A stretch of 64,000 bases of DNA from contig NZ_FQXG01000002.1 of the NCBI RefSeq assembly GCF_900129905.1, forward strand, positions 620,001-684,000, written 5' to 3'. Origin of the DNA: Ferrimonas marina (GTDB lineage: Bacteria; Pseudomonadota; Gammaproteobacteria; Enterobacterales; Shewanellaceae). Positions within the stretch are counted from its first letter, which is position 1. Each line of letters opens with the position of its first letter. The notes below the pieces were generated by a model that saw nothing but the letters and a program-made list of their open reading frames with translations, had not been told where the DNA came from and did no database searches. A program made the translations under genes and the position numbers. Positions 8,024 through 16,731 of this stretch are shown here, piece after piece.

Positions 8024-9634
8024 CTATTTGGCGTCGAATTCCTGGTACTCAAACCAATCAAAATCGGCGTGCTGCCCCTGCCCGGTCAGGTCACAGGCAA
8101 ACAGCCCCACCATTGTGCCGGTGAAGCGGAACACGTCGTTGCCCCCCTCATCGGACAGCGGGGTGCTGTTCAGCGCCGGTCCGATCGACTGCCAGTGCTC
8201 ACCATCCAGGGAGTAGCGGAAGCGGTACCACTGGTGATCCAGGGTCACCTCCAGCTGGACCGGGCCGGTGGCAGGGACTGACACCGCTGGGTGCTCGTCG
8301 TACTGATCGCCGACGAACTGCACCAGTTGCAGCAGCGCCTGGCCCTGATCATCGACACTCTGTTTCAGCAGGTAGTGGCCGCCGCGGGCGTAATAGACCA
8401 CCAGCCCCGCCATCTGCATCGGATGCTCGGGGGCAAAGCGCATCTCGGTGCGGGCCCGGGCATGAAATGCCTGCCAGCGCCGGGCTACCAGGCTCTGCTG
8501 ATAACGGGAGTAGAGGTAGTGGCGGCCAATCAAGCGCAGATGGCCGGGATTGGCACTGAGGCTGAGCCAGTCGGCGCTGACCGGCTCGCGCAGGGTCTGC
8601 CAACATAGCGCCAGCTCCGGGCCATTAAACTCATCCCGAACAGGCTCGACCGGCCAGGGGTGAGGCGGCAGATCCGGCCCTTCGACCCAGCGCTGCGGGG
8701 TACGGCCGCCTGCAGCCAGGTAGGGCCAGCCGTCGCGCCAGCGGATCCGCTGCAGCGCCGACTCCCGTCCGAGGATGCTGAACCCCTCCCCTTGCGGATG
8801 GGGCGTGCCTTCGGGGTCTGCCAGGGGGCGACCACACAGGTGCGACAGATACCACTCACCGCCCTGGGTCTCAACCAAGAAACCATGGCCGGCGCGCTGC
8901 AGCTTCGCCTGGGGCTGATGATGGGAGGTCAGCAGCGGGTTGTCGGGGTGCACCTCATAGGGGCCCCACACCGAGCGACTGCGAGCCACGGTCACCGCAT
9001 GGCGGTACTCGGTGCCCCCTTCGGCGGTGATCAGGTAGTAGTAGCCATCCTTCTTGAGGATCTGCGGCCCCTCGGTGCAGCCCAGCTCGGTACCGGCAAA
9101 GATGGTCTTTACCGGGCCAACTAAAATGCCCCGCTCGGCGTCAAACTGCTGCAACAGGATACCGGCAAAATGGTTGTGGTCCTTGCGGCCGTCCCACTGC
9201 ATGTTGACCATGTATTTGCGGCCATCGTCGTCGTGAAACAGCGAGGGGTCAAAGCCGTAGTTTCCAAAGGGCACCGGGGCACTCCAGGGTCCCTGGATAT
9301 CCTCGGCGCTGGTGACAAAGCAGGGGGTGGCCATCCAGGAGAAGCCGCGGCAGCTGTGCACATTGGAGAAACAGAGCCAGAAGCGGCCATCGGCGTAGCT
9401 CAGCGCCGGGGCATAAACCCCCTCGGAGTTGTCCATGCCACGCATATCCAGCAGCTCGGTGGTGGTCAGCACCCGGGTCAGCAGGCGCCAGTGCACCAGG
9501 TCTTTGGAATGGTGGATCTGCACCCCGGGGAACCACTCGAAGGTGGAGGTGGCGATGTAGTAGTCGTCGCCCACCCGGCAGATGGAGGGATCCGGGTTGA
9601 ATCCTGGCAGGATGGGATTGTCGATCAGCGCCAT
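8024..9634 (-). CDS. Glycoside hydrolase family 43 beta-xylosidase/arabinofuranosidase, cytoplasmic
   Basis: The 536-residue protein from the start at 9634 (AGGA seven bases upstream) matches the size of XynB-type beta-xylosidases. The five-bladed propeller has the catalytic base Asp15 in NPDPS, the pKa-modulating Asp129 in GFDPS and the acid Glu188 in CTEGP. The C-terminal third is the beta-sandwich domain usual for this subgroup. No signal peptide is present, so it should act on imported xylo-oligosaccharides in the cytoplasm. An alternative ATG is at 9652. No xylose transporter or isomerase lies nearby, so it looks like an isolated acquisition. A perfect palindrome lies just upstream. Confidence 0.88.
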   Translation of the reverse strand: MALIDNPILPGFNPDPSICRVGDDYYIATSTFEWFPGVQIHHSKDLVHWRLLTRVLTTTELLDMRGMDNSEGVYAPALSYADGRFWLCFSNVHSCRGFSWMATPCFVTSAEDIQGPWSAPVPFGNYGFDPSLFHDDDGRKYMVNMQWDGRKDHNHFAGILLQQFDAERGILVGPVKTIFAGTELGCTEGPQILKKDGYYYLITAEGGTEYRHAVTVARSRSVWGPYEVHPDNPLLTSHHQPQAKLQRAGHGFLVETQGGEWYLSHLCGRPLADPEGTPHPQGEGFSILGRESALQRIRWRDGWPYLAAGGRTPQRWVEGPDLPPHPWPVEPVRDEFNGPELALCWQTLREPVSADWLSLSANPGHLRLIGRHYLYSRYQQSLVARRWQAFHARARTEMRFAPEHPMQMAGLVVYYARGGHYLLKQSVDDQGQALLQLVQFVGDQYDEHPAVSVPATGPVQLEVTLDHQWYRFRYSLDGEHWQSIGPALNSTPLSDEGGNDVFRFTGTMVGLFACDLTGQGQHADFDWFEYQEFDAK

Positions 9635-9659
9635 GGTCACGTCCTGTGTCATTGTTACG

Positions 9660-9674
9660 TATCCTGACAGGATA
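9660..9674 (-). promoter_or_regulatory. 15-bp perfect palindrome before the GH43 gene
   Basis: TATCCTG and CAGGATA flank a single central base, 26 bases upstream of the chosen GH43 start. The size and symmetry fit an operator for a sugar-responsive repressor, but no regulator gene is adjacent. Part of it could also serve as a ribosome binding site for the alternative start at 9652. A second palindrome, AACGTACGTT, lies at 9716-9725. Confidence 0.35.
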
Positions 9675-9814
9675 CCTTGGCCACACACCGGCCCTGGGTG
9701 CGTTATTTGGTTCCCAACGTACGTTTTTGCGTCAGCCAATACCAGTGCCAAGTGCACCTGGGCGCTATCAGCATTACACTATCGACACTCTGATTTTTAT
9801 AAGGAAATTCACCG

Positions 9815-10666
9815 ATGTTCCGAGCTCTTTTGGCCACCGTACTGGCTGCCCTGACGCTGTCCGTCAGTGCCGAGACCCTCACCTTCACCGCCATTCCGGA
9901 CCAGGACGAGAGCCAGCTGCGCACCCGTTTTGAGCAGGTGGGCCAGTACCTCAGTGCCGAGCTTGGGGTGGAGGTGCAGTACCTGCCGGTGAAGTCCTAC
10001 GCCGCCGCGGTCACCGCCTTTCGCAACAACCAGGTCCAGCTGGCCTGGTTCGGCGGCCTTTCCGGGGTCCAGGCCCGTCGCCTGGTGCCCGGCTCCCAGG
10101 CCATCGCCCAGGGGGTGGAAGATCCGGAGTTCAAGACCTACCTGATCGCCCACCACAGCACCGGCCTGGCACCGATGGCGGAGCTGAGCCGCGACGCCCT
10201 GGCCGGGATGACCTTCACCTACGGCTCCAAGGGCTCCACCTCCGGCCGGCTGATGCCGCAGTACTACCTGACCCAGAGCCTGGGCGAGCCGGAGCAGGTG
10301 TTCAGCCGGGTAGGCTTCTCCGGCGATCACAGCCGCACCATCAGCCAGGTGGAAGCCGGCGCCTACCAACTGGGCGCGGTGAACTACAAGGTGTGGGAGC
10401 AGGCGGTGGCCGATGGCAAGGTGGACACCGACAAGGTGCAGAAGGTGTGGCAGACCCCGGGCTACCCGGACTACCACTGGACGGTACGCGGTGATCTGGA
10501 CCAGCGCTTTGGCGACGGCTTTGCCAAGCGACTGCAGCAGGCGCTGCTGGAGCTGGATGATCCGGCCATCCTCGGCGCCTTCCCCCGCAAGGGCTTTATC
10601 GAAGCCAGCAACGCCGACTACGCGCCGGTGGAGCAGGTGGCCAGCGAGCTGGGCCTGATCCGTTGA
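9815..10666 (+). CDS. PhnD-like ABC substrate-binding protein, putative selenate-related
   Basis: The 283-residue protein has a 19-residue signal peptide (cut after SVSA) and a periplasmic-binding fold of the phosphonate-binding (PhnD) family. Typical features are the start of the mature chain (TLTFTAIPDQDES), the NNQVQLAWFGGLSGV segment and GSKGSTSGRLMPQYYL. It resembles the subgroup annotated as putative selenate ABC transporter binding protein. The substrate is inferred from that subgroup, not shown here. AAGGAAA precedes the start. It is the first gene of a tightly overlapped three-gene importer and is divergent from the GH43 gene. Confidence 0.8.
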   Translation: MFRALLATVLAALTLSVSAETLTFTAIPDQDESQLRTRFEQVGQYLSAELGVEVQYLPVKSYAAAVTAFRNNQVQLAWFGGLSGVQARRLVPGSQAIAQGVEDPEFKTYLIAHHSTGLAPMAELSRDALAGMTFTYGSKGSTSGRLMPQYYLTQSLGEPEQVFSRVGFSGDHSRTISQVEAGAYQLGAVNYKVWEQAVADGKVDTDKVQKVWQTPGYPDYHWTVRGDLDQRFGDGFAKRLQQALLELDDPAILGAFPRKGFIEASNADYAPVEQVASELGLIR

Positions 10667-11319
10667 GTTTGTTGCAACTGCCGTCGCAGGTGCTGAGCCG
10701 CGGCGGCAAACCGGTTCTGACCCTGCCGGCACTAAATATCGATGCCGGCGAGCGGGTGGCCCTGCTGGGCCACTCCGGGGTGGGCAAATCCACCCTGCTG
10801 GAGGCGCTGTACCGGCTCCAGCCCAAACAGGTGGCCTGGTGCCCACAACGATTGGGGCTGGTGGAGCCCCTGTCGGTCTACCACAACGTCTACATGGGCC
10901 GACTGCCACGCTACTCGCTGCTCTACAACCTGGTCAACCTGGTACGGCCCTGGCGCAAGCGCCAGCAGGAGGTACTTGAGCTGCTGACGCCACTGGGGCT
11001 GGATGACAAGCTGACCACCCCGGTCAGCCAGCTGTCCGGCGGCCAGGCACAACGCACCGCCTTAGGCCGGGCGCTGTACCAGCAACGCCCCATCTTCCTC
11101 GGCGACGAGCCGGTCACCGGCATCGATCCCAGCCAGAGTCGACGGCTGCTGACCCAGCTGCTGCAGGCCCACCAGACCGCGGTGGTTGCCCTGCACGATG
11201 CCGAGCTGGCACTGGCCTGCTGCGACCGCATCCTGGGGCTGAAGCAAGGCCAACTGCAGTTTGACCTGGCCAGCAGCCAGGTGACCCCAGACCATCTCGA
11301 GCAGCTGTACGGCCAATGA
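10663..11319 (+). CDS. ABC transporter ATP-binding protein (PhnC-like)
   Basis: The 218-residue ATPase has Walker A GHSGVGKST at residues 36-44, signature LSGGQ at 124-128, Walker B ending in Asp148-Glu149, and an H-loop His near 178. The start is a TTG whose last two bases are shared with the TGA of the binding-protein gene, the UUG counterpart of the common ATGA overlap, so translation is probably coupled. It should energise the PhnD-like importer encoded on either side. Confidence 0.88.
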   Translation: MSLLQLPSQVLSRGGKPVLTLPALNIDAGERVALLGHSGVGKSTLLEALYRLQPKQVAWCPQRLGLVEPLSVYHNVYMGRLPRYSLLYNLVNLVRPWRKRQQEVLELLTPLGLDDKLTTPVSQLSGGQAQRTALGRALYQQRPIFLGDEPVTGIDPSQSRRLLTQLLQAHQTAVVALHDAELALACCDRILGLKQGQLQFDLASSQVTPDHLEQLYGQ

Positions 11320-12740
11320 GCAGCGTCAAACCCTTCACCCTGGGGCTGGCCCTGCTCAGCCTGCTGGCGCTGCTCGGCGGTGACTGGCAGCTGACCGCCA
11401 CCGACGCCAGTGCCGAATGGAGCCGCTTCCTGCAGGGCCTGGTGCTACCGGATTTTGCCGCCATCGAACACCCCCTGGATGCGCTGCTGACCACGGTGGC
11501 CATCGCCCTGCTGGGGGTGATCCTGGGGGTTGTGCTGGCCATCGCCCTGCTGCCGATCTACCACTGGGCCCCGATCCGCTGGCTCTGCACCGCCACCCGC
11601 TCGGTGCACGAGCTGTTCTGGGCCATGCTGTTTCTGCAGCTGTTTGGTTTGTCGACCCTCACCGCCCTGCTGGCCCTGGCGCTGCCCTACGGCGCCACCT
11701 TCGCCCGCATCTACCACGACATCCTGCAGCAGGCCCCCAAGGCGGTGCGCCAGGCACTGGCACCGGGCACCGGCTGGTTGATGACCCTGCTGTATGGCCA
11801 GATCCTGCCGGTGTGGCCGCAACTGGTCAGCTACACCCGCTACCGCTTCGAGTGCGCCCTGCGGGCCTCGGCGGTGCTGGGCTTTGTCGGCCTGCCGACC
11901 CTGGGCTTTCACCTCGAGACCGCCTATCGCCAGGGCCAGTACGCCGAAGGCGGTGCACTGCTGTGGATGCTGTTTGTGATGATCGGGACCCAGAACCTGT
12001 GGCTGCGGCGCTGGAGCTGGCCGTTGCTGGCGCTGCTGTCGCTGTTGTGGCTGCCCTGGTCTTTGCATTTCGAGCCGGCCTGGGCCTGGCAGTTCGTCAG
12101 CCAGGAGATCTGGCCCCAGACCCAGTACAGCAATGACTCGCTGTGGCAGTGGCTGCAGCTTTGGGGGCCGGAAGCCCTCCATGGCCTTTGGGGCACCCTG
12201 ATGATGGCGCTGATGGCACTGGCGCTCAGTGCCGTGCTTTGCCTGCTGCTATGGCCCTTTGCCACCCCCCGGCTGTTTCCCCGCGCACGCTGGCTTGGCC
12301 ACGGGGTGCTGCTGGTGGGGCGCTCGCTGCCGGAGCTGCTGCTGGCCTTTTTGCTGCTGATGCTGCTGGGCCCGTCGATGCTGCCGGCGGCGCTGGCCCT
12401 GGCCCTGCACAACGGCACCCTGATCGCCCACCTGCTGGCCCAGAGGGCGCAGGATCTGCCCCAGCGGCTGGATAACGGCACCACACCGTCGGACTGGCTC
12501 TATCACTACCTGCCCCGGCTCTACCCCGGGGCGCGGGATCTGCTCACCTACCGGTTCGAGATCATGGTGCGGGAGACCGCGATGCTGGGGATGCTCGGCG
12601 TGGCCAGCCTGGGCTTCTACGTCGACAGCGCCTTCGAGCTGTTCCATTTCGACATCGCCTTCGCCCTGATCCTGGTCACCGCCACCCTAAACCTGACCAT
12701 CGCTGCGCTGTGTCGCTGGGCGCTGTACCGGGGGGATTGA
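11316..12740 (+). CDS. ABC transporter permease with two fused PhnE-like halves
   Basis: The 474-residue protein overlaps the ATPase gene by four bases (ATGA). It carries two PhnE-like membrane domains in tandem, roughly residues 1-245 and 285-474. Each has the landmark region before the ATPase-coupling loop: RSVHELFWAML in the first half and RSLPELLLAFL in the second, followed later by ASAVLGFVGLPTLGF and ETAMLGMLGVASLGF. A fused pair makes a complete transmembrane unit from one gene, whereas classic phosphonate importers use one PhnE homodimer or two genes. The substrate is unproven. Confidence 0.85.
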   Translation: MSSVKPFTLGLALLSLLALLGGDWQLTATDASAEWSRFLQGLVLPDFAAIEHPLDALLTTVAIALLGVILGVVLAIALLPIYHWAPIRWLCTATRSVHELFWAMLFLQLFGLSTLTALLALALPYGATFARIYHDILQQAPKAVRQALAPGTGWLMTLLYGQILPVWPQLVSYTRYRFECALRASAVLGFVGLPTLGFHLETAYRQGQYAEGGALLWMLFVMIGTQNLWLRRWSWPLLALLSLLWLPWSLHFEPAWAWQFVSQEIWPQTQYSNDSLWQWLQLWGPEALHGLWGTLMMALMALALSAVLCLLLWPFATPRLFPRARWLGHGVLLVGRSLPELLLAFLLLMLLGPSMLPAALALALHNGTLIAHLLAQRAQDLPQRLDNGTTPSDWLYHYLPRLYPGARDLLTYRFEIMVRETAMLGMLGVASLGFYVDSAFELFHFDIAFALILVTATLNLTIAALCRWALYRGD

Positions 12741-12793
12741 ATTTGATTGAAGGACGGTCGCCTATCTGTGGCAGTATCCCCCGGAGAACCGCC

Positions 12794-13276
12794 ATGTTTC
12801 GCTGTTATTGGCTGTTGCTGGTCCTGCTGACCGGCTGTGCACAGACCCCTGATTCATCACTCACGGCTAAGAGCCCGCTCACCACTCAGGCCCCTCATAA
12901 AAACGAGGCCACGGTGAGCCAGACCCTGCTGAGCCAACATCAACAATGGCAGGGGGTGCCCCACCGCTGGGGTGGCGAGGACCGCCGCGGCCTGGACTGC
13001 TCGGCGCTGGTACAACTGACCTACGCCCAGCACTTCGCCCTGGCCCTGCCCCGCACCACCGCGGGCCAGGCACTTGTTGGCCAGGCCATCCCCCGCCAGC
13101 AGGTGCAGGCGGGGGATCTGGTGTTCTTCAAGACCGGACCCAGCCAGCGCCATGTGGGCATGATGGTGGATCAGCAGCGCTTCCTGCACGTCTCCAGCAG
13201 CAAGGGGGTGATCCTGTCCCAGCTGGACAACCCCTACTGGCGCCGCCACTACTGGCAGATGCGCCGGGTGCTCTAG
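12794..13276 (+). CDS. NlpC/P60-family cell-wall peptidase lipoprotein
   Basis: The ATG at 12794 follows a GGAGAACCGCC ribosome binding site and gives a lipoprotein signal with lipobox LLTGC, cysteine 15. The longer in-frame start at 12710 would destroy the signal. After a Ser/Thr-rich linker, the NlpC/P60 domain has the catalytic Cys69 in GLDCSALVQLTY, His120 in RHVGMMV and a third polar residue, His132, in FLHVSS. The 160-residue product is Spr-like in size and probably cuts peptidoglycan stem peptides in the periplasm. It ends four bases from the convergent GrpB-like gene. Confidence 0.88.
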   Translation: MFRCYWLLLVLLTGCAQTPDSSLTAKSPLTTQAPHKNEATVSQTLLSQHQQWQGVPHRWGGEDRRGLDCSALVQLTYAQHFALALPRTTAGQALVGQAIPRQQVQAGDLVFFKTGPSQRHVGMMVDQQRFLHVSSSKGVILSQLDNPYWRRHYWQMRRVL

Positions 13277-13279
13277 CCG

Positions 13280-13783
13280 CTACACTGACTCGCCAAGCTC
13301 GGTGCTGACCTCGCCCGCCAGCACCGCTTCGACAAAGCGCCGCTTATGGCTTCGGTACTCGTCCGCAGCCATCCCCTGGCAACGCCATTTCAGCGCGCTG
13401 TACTGCTGACACAGCGCCGGTGAGGCGCGCAGGGCATCGCGAAAGCGCAGAAACCCCACCGGATCCCCCGCCACCAACTGCAGCGCGATATCCTCACCGC
13501 CCTGGAATTCCAGCATGCACAGGTTCGGTAACCTCAGGGTGTCGGCCTTGATGGCAAAGCCCAGCTGGCATAGGGGCTCGATGGCCGCGGCCAGCGCCGC
13601 CTCGTCCGCCAGCGCCACCAGCATGTCCAGATCGCCCTTGGACACCAGTCCCGGTACCGCCGAGGCACCGATATGCTCAACCTGGGCCTGGGGACAGCAG
13701 CGCAGGATCTCACCCTTTAGCTGGTCGAAACGGCCATTGGCCCATTCCTGGTACTGCTCTGCGGTAACAAACACCATGCCCAT
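13280..13783 (-). CDS. GrpB-like nucleotidyltransferase-fold protein (UPF0157)
   Basis: The start at 13783 has AGGAG seven bases upstream and gives 167 residues. The core VEHIGASAVPGLVSKGDLDMLVAL is the family hallmark: GS/GA-S followed by an Asp-x-Asp-like metal site of the nucleotidyltransferase fold. GrpB-like proteins have no settled bacterial function, although some members fuse with or resemble dephospho-CoA kinase partners. The two-residue change from the usual IGSTAVPGL to IGASAVPGL is conservative. It is a single-gene unit convergent with the NlpC/P60 gene. Confidence 0.82.
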   Translation of the reverse strand: MGMVFVTAEQYQEWANGRFDQLKGEILRCCPQAQVEHIGASAVPGLVSKGDLDMLVALADEAALAAAIEPLCQLGFAIKADTLRLPNLCMLEFQGGEDIALQLVAGDPVGFLRFRDALRASPALCQQYSALKWRCQGMAADEYRSHKRRFVEAVLAGEVSTELGESV

Positions 13784-13883
13784 GCGCCAACTCCTTGTTT
13801 GAAAAGGCAACCTTGTGCCCGGACGCCCCAGCCTAACCGACAAGCATCAACGAATACAGTAAGTTAGCCATGTAAGGCACAAC

Positions 13884-13913
13884 AAAAAAGGCCACCCTAA
13901 GGGTGGCCTTTTT
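13884..13913 (-). terminator. Bidirectional rho-independent terminator
   Basis: GGCCACCC (13890-13897) and GGGTGGCC (13901-13908) form an eight-base stem around TAA, flanked by A-runs on the left and T-runs on the right. It lies just after acuI on the minus strand. Confidence 0.85.
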
Positions 13914-13929
13914 GTGTGTCGCTAACGGC

Positions 13930-14910
13930 TTACAGGGTGATCACCACCCGGCCGGTAACCTGGCCGCGGGTGATGGCATCGGCGAACTCCGGCACCTGCT
14001 CCAGGCTGATCTCCTGGCAGGCCTGCTGGTAGAAGCTCTCGGGCAGCAGGGTGACCAGACGCTGCCAGGCCTGCTGACGCTGCTCGAACGGGCACATCAC
14101 CGAATCGACCCCCAGCAGGGCCACGTTGCGCAGGATAAAGGGCATCACCGTGGTGGGCAGGTCGAAGCCACCGGCCAGGCCACAGGCCGCCACCGCACCG
14201 TTGTAGTGGGTTTGTGCCAGTACGTTGGCCAGCACGGTGCTGCCGACGGTGTCCACCGCCCCGGCCCAGCGCTGCTTGTCCAACGGACGACCCGGCTCGG
14301 CCAGTTCGGCACGGTCCACCAGGGTGGTGGCCCCCAGCGCCTTAAGCATCTCACCATTCTCCTCCACCCGACCGGTGAGAGCCTCCACCTGGTAACCGAG
14401 CTGCGCCAGCAGGGTGACCGCCACCGAGCCGACACCGCCACTGGCGCCGGTGACCAGGATCGGGCCGCGCTCCGGGGTCAGTCCAGCCCGCTCCAGCGCC
14501 TGGACACACAGCATGGCGGTGAGGCCGGCGGTGCCGATCATCATCGCCTGCTTGCCGGACATGCCGTCCGGCAGCGGCACCAGGTGATCCGCCTTAAGCC
14601 GGGCCTTTTCCGCCATGCCACCCCAGTGGTTTTCGCCCACGCCCCAGCCGGTCAGTACCACGGCATCGCCGGCCTGGTAGCGGTTATCGCTGGACTCCAG
14701 CACCTCGCCGACCAGGTCGATGCCCGGCACCATGGGGAAGTTGCGCACGATCTTGCCCTTGCCGGTGATGGCCAGGCCGTCTTTATAGTTCAGCGAGGAG
14801 TGCGCCACCGCGATCAGCACCTCGCCCTCCGGCAGCTGGGCCTCGTCGATGGTCTCGACGCTGGCCAGGGTCTTCTTCTCTTCTTGGTTCAGGATCAGTG
14901 CCTTAAACAT
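13930..14910 (-). CDS. acuI: Acrylyl-CoA reductase (NADPH), AcuI/YhdH family
   Basis: The 326-residue protein from the ATG at 14910 is a medium-chain dehydrogenase/reductase without the zinc ligands. It has the AcuI-type start MFKALILNQ, the substrate-loop HSSLNYKDGLAITGKGKIVR, and the nucleotide-binding VTGASGGVGSVAV near residues 150-165. AcuI reduces acryloyl-CoA to propionyl-CoA with NADPH, for example during dimethylsulfoniopropionate or 3-hydroxypropionate use, and protects against acrylate toxicity. It is a monocistronic unit with its own terminator. The ORF can be extended to 14979 but without family similarity. Confidence 0.9.
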   Translation of the reverse strand: MFKALILNQEEKKTLASVETIDEAQLPEGEVLIAVAHSSLNYKDGLAITGKGKIVRNFPMVPGIDLVGEVLESSDNRYQAGDAVVLTGWGVGENHWGGMAEKARLKADHLVPLPDGMSGKQAMMIGTAGLTAMLCVQALERAGLTPERGPILVTGASGGVGSVAVTLLAQLGYQVEALTGRVEENGEMLKALGATTLVDRAELAEPGRPLDKQRWAGAVDTVGSTVLANVLAQTHYNGAVAACGLAGGFDLPTTVMPFILRNVALLGVDSVMCPFEQRQQAWQRLVTLLPESFYQQACQEISLEQVPEFADAITRGQVTGRVVITL

Positions 14911-15211
14911 GGCTGGAACTCCATAGCTGGAAAATGTCTGGGAAACCAATGGGGTGCAGTCTAGTCGCCGGACCAACATGAACCCAGTGATATCTCTTCA
15001 TAAAAACCATGCGTCATACGCATATGTGAACTCAATCGCCCTCTCACTTAACCACGGTCGAGATCACAACCCCATTCGACCTATGGGTAGGCCCGGTGGG
15101 CACGAGTGGGCAGCTCATGCAGATAATTCATGCCTGCTCTGAGCAATACTCATTTGAATCATGAACTCCCTGCCGGTAGGCTTGCCGCTCCCAATTTCCA
15201 GGAGCGACGCC
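14911..15211. other. Intergenic region, no gene seen
   Basis: This 301-base gap between divergent acuI and the His-rich gene must hold promoters for both. A short ORF (14954-15142) has no ribosome binding site and no recognisable product. Bases 15143-15157, read on the minus strand, begin TCAAATGAGTATTGC and loosely resemble part of a Fur box, but the match is too weak to call. Confidence 0.5.
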
Positions 15212-15424
15212 GTGTTGTCCCAATCCCTGCCCGCCCAGCTGGCCCGTTGGCTGCTGCTGTTGCTGCTGACCCTGGTGGCGGTACACCACTGCCAGCCGTT
15301 GCTGGACGCCCTGGCCCGTGATGCCGTCAGCGCCGGTTGTCACAGTATGGAGCCGGGCCAGGAGCACGCCCAAGAGCACGCCACGGATCATCATCACCAT
15401 CATCACCACCACGGACACCACTGA
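15212..15424 (+). CDS. Small membrane protein with histidine-rich tail
   Basis: A GTG at 15212 has AGGAG seven bases upstream and gives 70 residues. The in-frame ATG at 15161 has no such site. A hydrophobic helix spans roughly residues 12-25, HHC follows at 25-27 and another Cys-His pair at 43-44. The protein ends in eight consecutive histidines, then Gly-His-His. This looks like a metal-binding tail on a single-pass or secreted peptide. The stop is two bases before the MFS transporter start, so the two are coupled. The family is not recognised. A metal chaperone or metal sensor role is only inferred from the His and Cys content. Confidence 0.6.
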   Translation: MLSQSLPAQLARWLLLLLLTLVAVHHCQPLLDALARDAVSAGCHSMEPGQEHAQEHATDHHHHHHHHGHH

Positions 15425-15426
15425 GT

Positions 15427-16635
15427 ATGAGCATCTTTCGTTTTCCCCTGTTGGTCTGGATGGGGATCGCCGTCCTGATCGTGAGCCTGGGGATCCGTCA
15501 GTCCTTCGGCATCTTTATGCTGCCCATCAGCGACACCTTCGGCGGTGGCCGTGAACTGTTCAGCCTGGCCATCGCCCTGCAAAACCTGCTGTTTGGCGCC
15601 TTTCAGCCCTTTGTTGGCATGGCGGCAGATCGCTTTGGTGCCCGCCGGATCATCGGCCTGGGGGCAGTGGCCTACGCCGCCGGTCTGGCCCTGACGGCGG
15701 TCACCAGCGACGCCAACATGCTCTACCTCTCCCTCGGGGTGTTGGTGGGCCTGGGCCTGTCCTGCACCAGCTACGTCATCATCCTGGGCGCGGTGGCCAA
15801 GGCGGTGCCTGCCGAGCACACCGCCAAGGCCTTTGGCCTGACCACCGCAGCCGGCTCCTTCGGCATGTTCGCGGTGATCCCCGGCGCCCAGTCGCTGCTG
15901 AACCAATTTGACTGGCAAACCGCGTTCTGGGTGTTTGCCGCTGCCTGTGCCCTGATGATCGCCTTCTCCGCCTTTATCCGCACTGCGTCCAGCGACAACT
16001 CGGCCGATCAGGCTGAGCCGGAGCAGAGCCTCAAGCAGGCGCTGCAGGAGGCCTTTGCCCACAAGGGTTACTGGCTGATCCACGCCGGCTTCTTCGTCTG
16101 TGGCTTCCATGTGATGTTCATCGCCACCCACCTGCCCAGCTACCTGGCGGACAAGGGGATGCCCGGCTCTGCCGCTGCCCTGGCCCTGGCCTACGTGGGG
16201 ATCTTCAACATCTTCGGCTCCTACTTCTGGGGCCTGATGGGAGATCGCTTCGACAAGCGCCACGTGATGGCGGTGCTCTACCTGCTGCGGGCGCTGGTGA
16301 TCGCCGCCTTCGTGGTGCTGCCGGTGAACGAACACACCGCCACCGCCTTTGGCGCCGCCATCGGCTTCGTCTGGCTGGGGACGGTGCCGCTCACCTCCGG
16401 CCTGGTGCGGCAGATCTTCGGTGCCCGCTACCTGTCGACCCTTTATGGCCTGGTGTTCTTTACCCACCAGCTGGGCTCCTTCCTCGGTGCCTGGGTCGGC
16501 GGTCGGGTGTTCGACGCCACCGGCAGCTACGAGCCGATCTGGTGGGCCACCGTGGTGCTGGCCACCGCCGCGGCGCTGCTGCACCTGCCGATCAACGCCA
16601 AACCTGTGCCACGACTGCAGCCCCAGCCTGCTTGA
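15427..16635 (+). CDS. Major facilitator superfamily transporter
   Basis: The ATG at 15427 follows the His-rich gene by two bases and gives 402 residues with twelve predicted helices. The MFS loop motif between helices 2 and 3 is visible as GMAADRFGARR, and the equivalent in the second half as GLMGDRFDKRH. The start SLGIRQSFGIFMLP resembles oxalate/formate and monocarboxylate-type MFS carriers. The substrate cannot be read from sequence. Pairing with a His-rich peptide hints at a metal or metal complex, but this is speculative. A LysR regulator follows 96 bases downstream and might control it. Confidence 0.85.
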   Translation: MSIFRFPLLVWMGIAVLIVSLGIRQSFGIFMLPISDTFGGGRELFSLAIALQNLLFGAFQPFVGMAADRFGARRIIGLGAVAYAAGLALTAVTSDANMLYLSLGVLVGLGLSCTSYVIILGAVAKAVPAEHTAKAFGLTTAAGSFGMFAVIPGAQSLLNQFDWQTAFWVFAAACALMIAFSAFIRTASSDNSADQAEPEQSLKQALQEAFAHKGYWLIHAGFFVCGFHVMFIATHLPSYLADKGMPGSAAALALAYVGIFNIFGSYFWGLMGDRFDKRHVMAVLYLLRALVIAAFVVLPVNEHTATAFGAAIGFVWLGTVPLTSGLVRQIFGARYLSTLYGLVFFTHQLGSFLGAWVGGRVFDATGSYEPIWWATVVLATAAALLHLPINAKPVPRLQPQPA

Positions 16636-16731
16636 AGCGGTATAAACCGGCCTGAATCGCCGGGGTGTGGTCCCCCCGCTGCCGTGCTAACGTCAAGGCG
16701 GGGGCCAATGGCGGCCCGGCGGGGAGAGACT

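Noticed and set aside
7966-8061. Upstream extension of marC
   Set aside because: The extra 32 residues are polar, overlap the GH43 3' end and lack a ribosome binding site, while AGGAGG precedes the internal ATG.
15143-15157. Fur-box-like sequence before the His-rich gene
   Set aside because: Only part of the consensus matches, and symmetry is poor. It is not enough to call a site.
15403-16584. 393-residue ORF opposite the MFS transporter
   Set aside because: Shadow frame of a real twelve-helix transporter, with Gly/His/Gln-rich composition.
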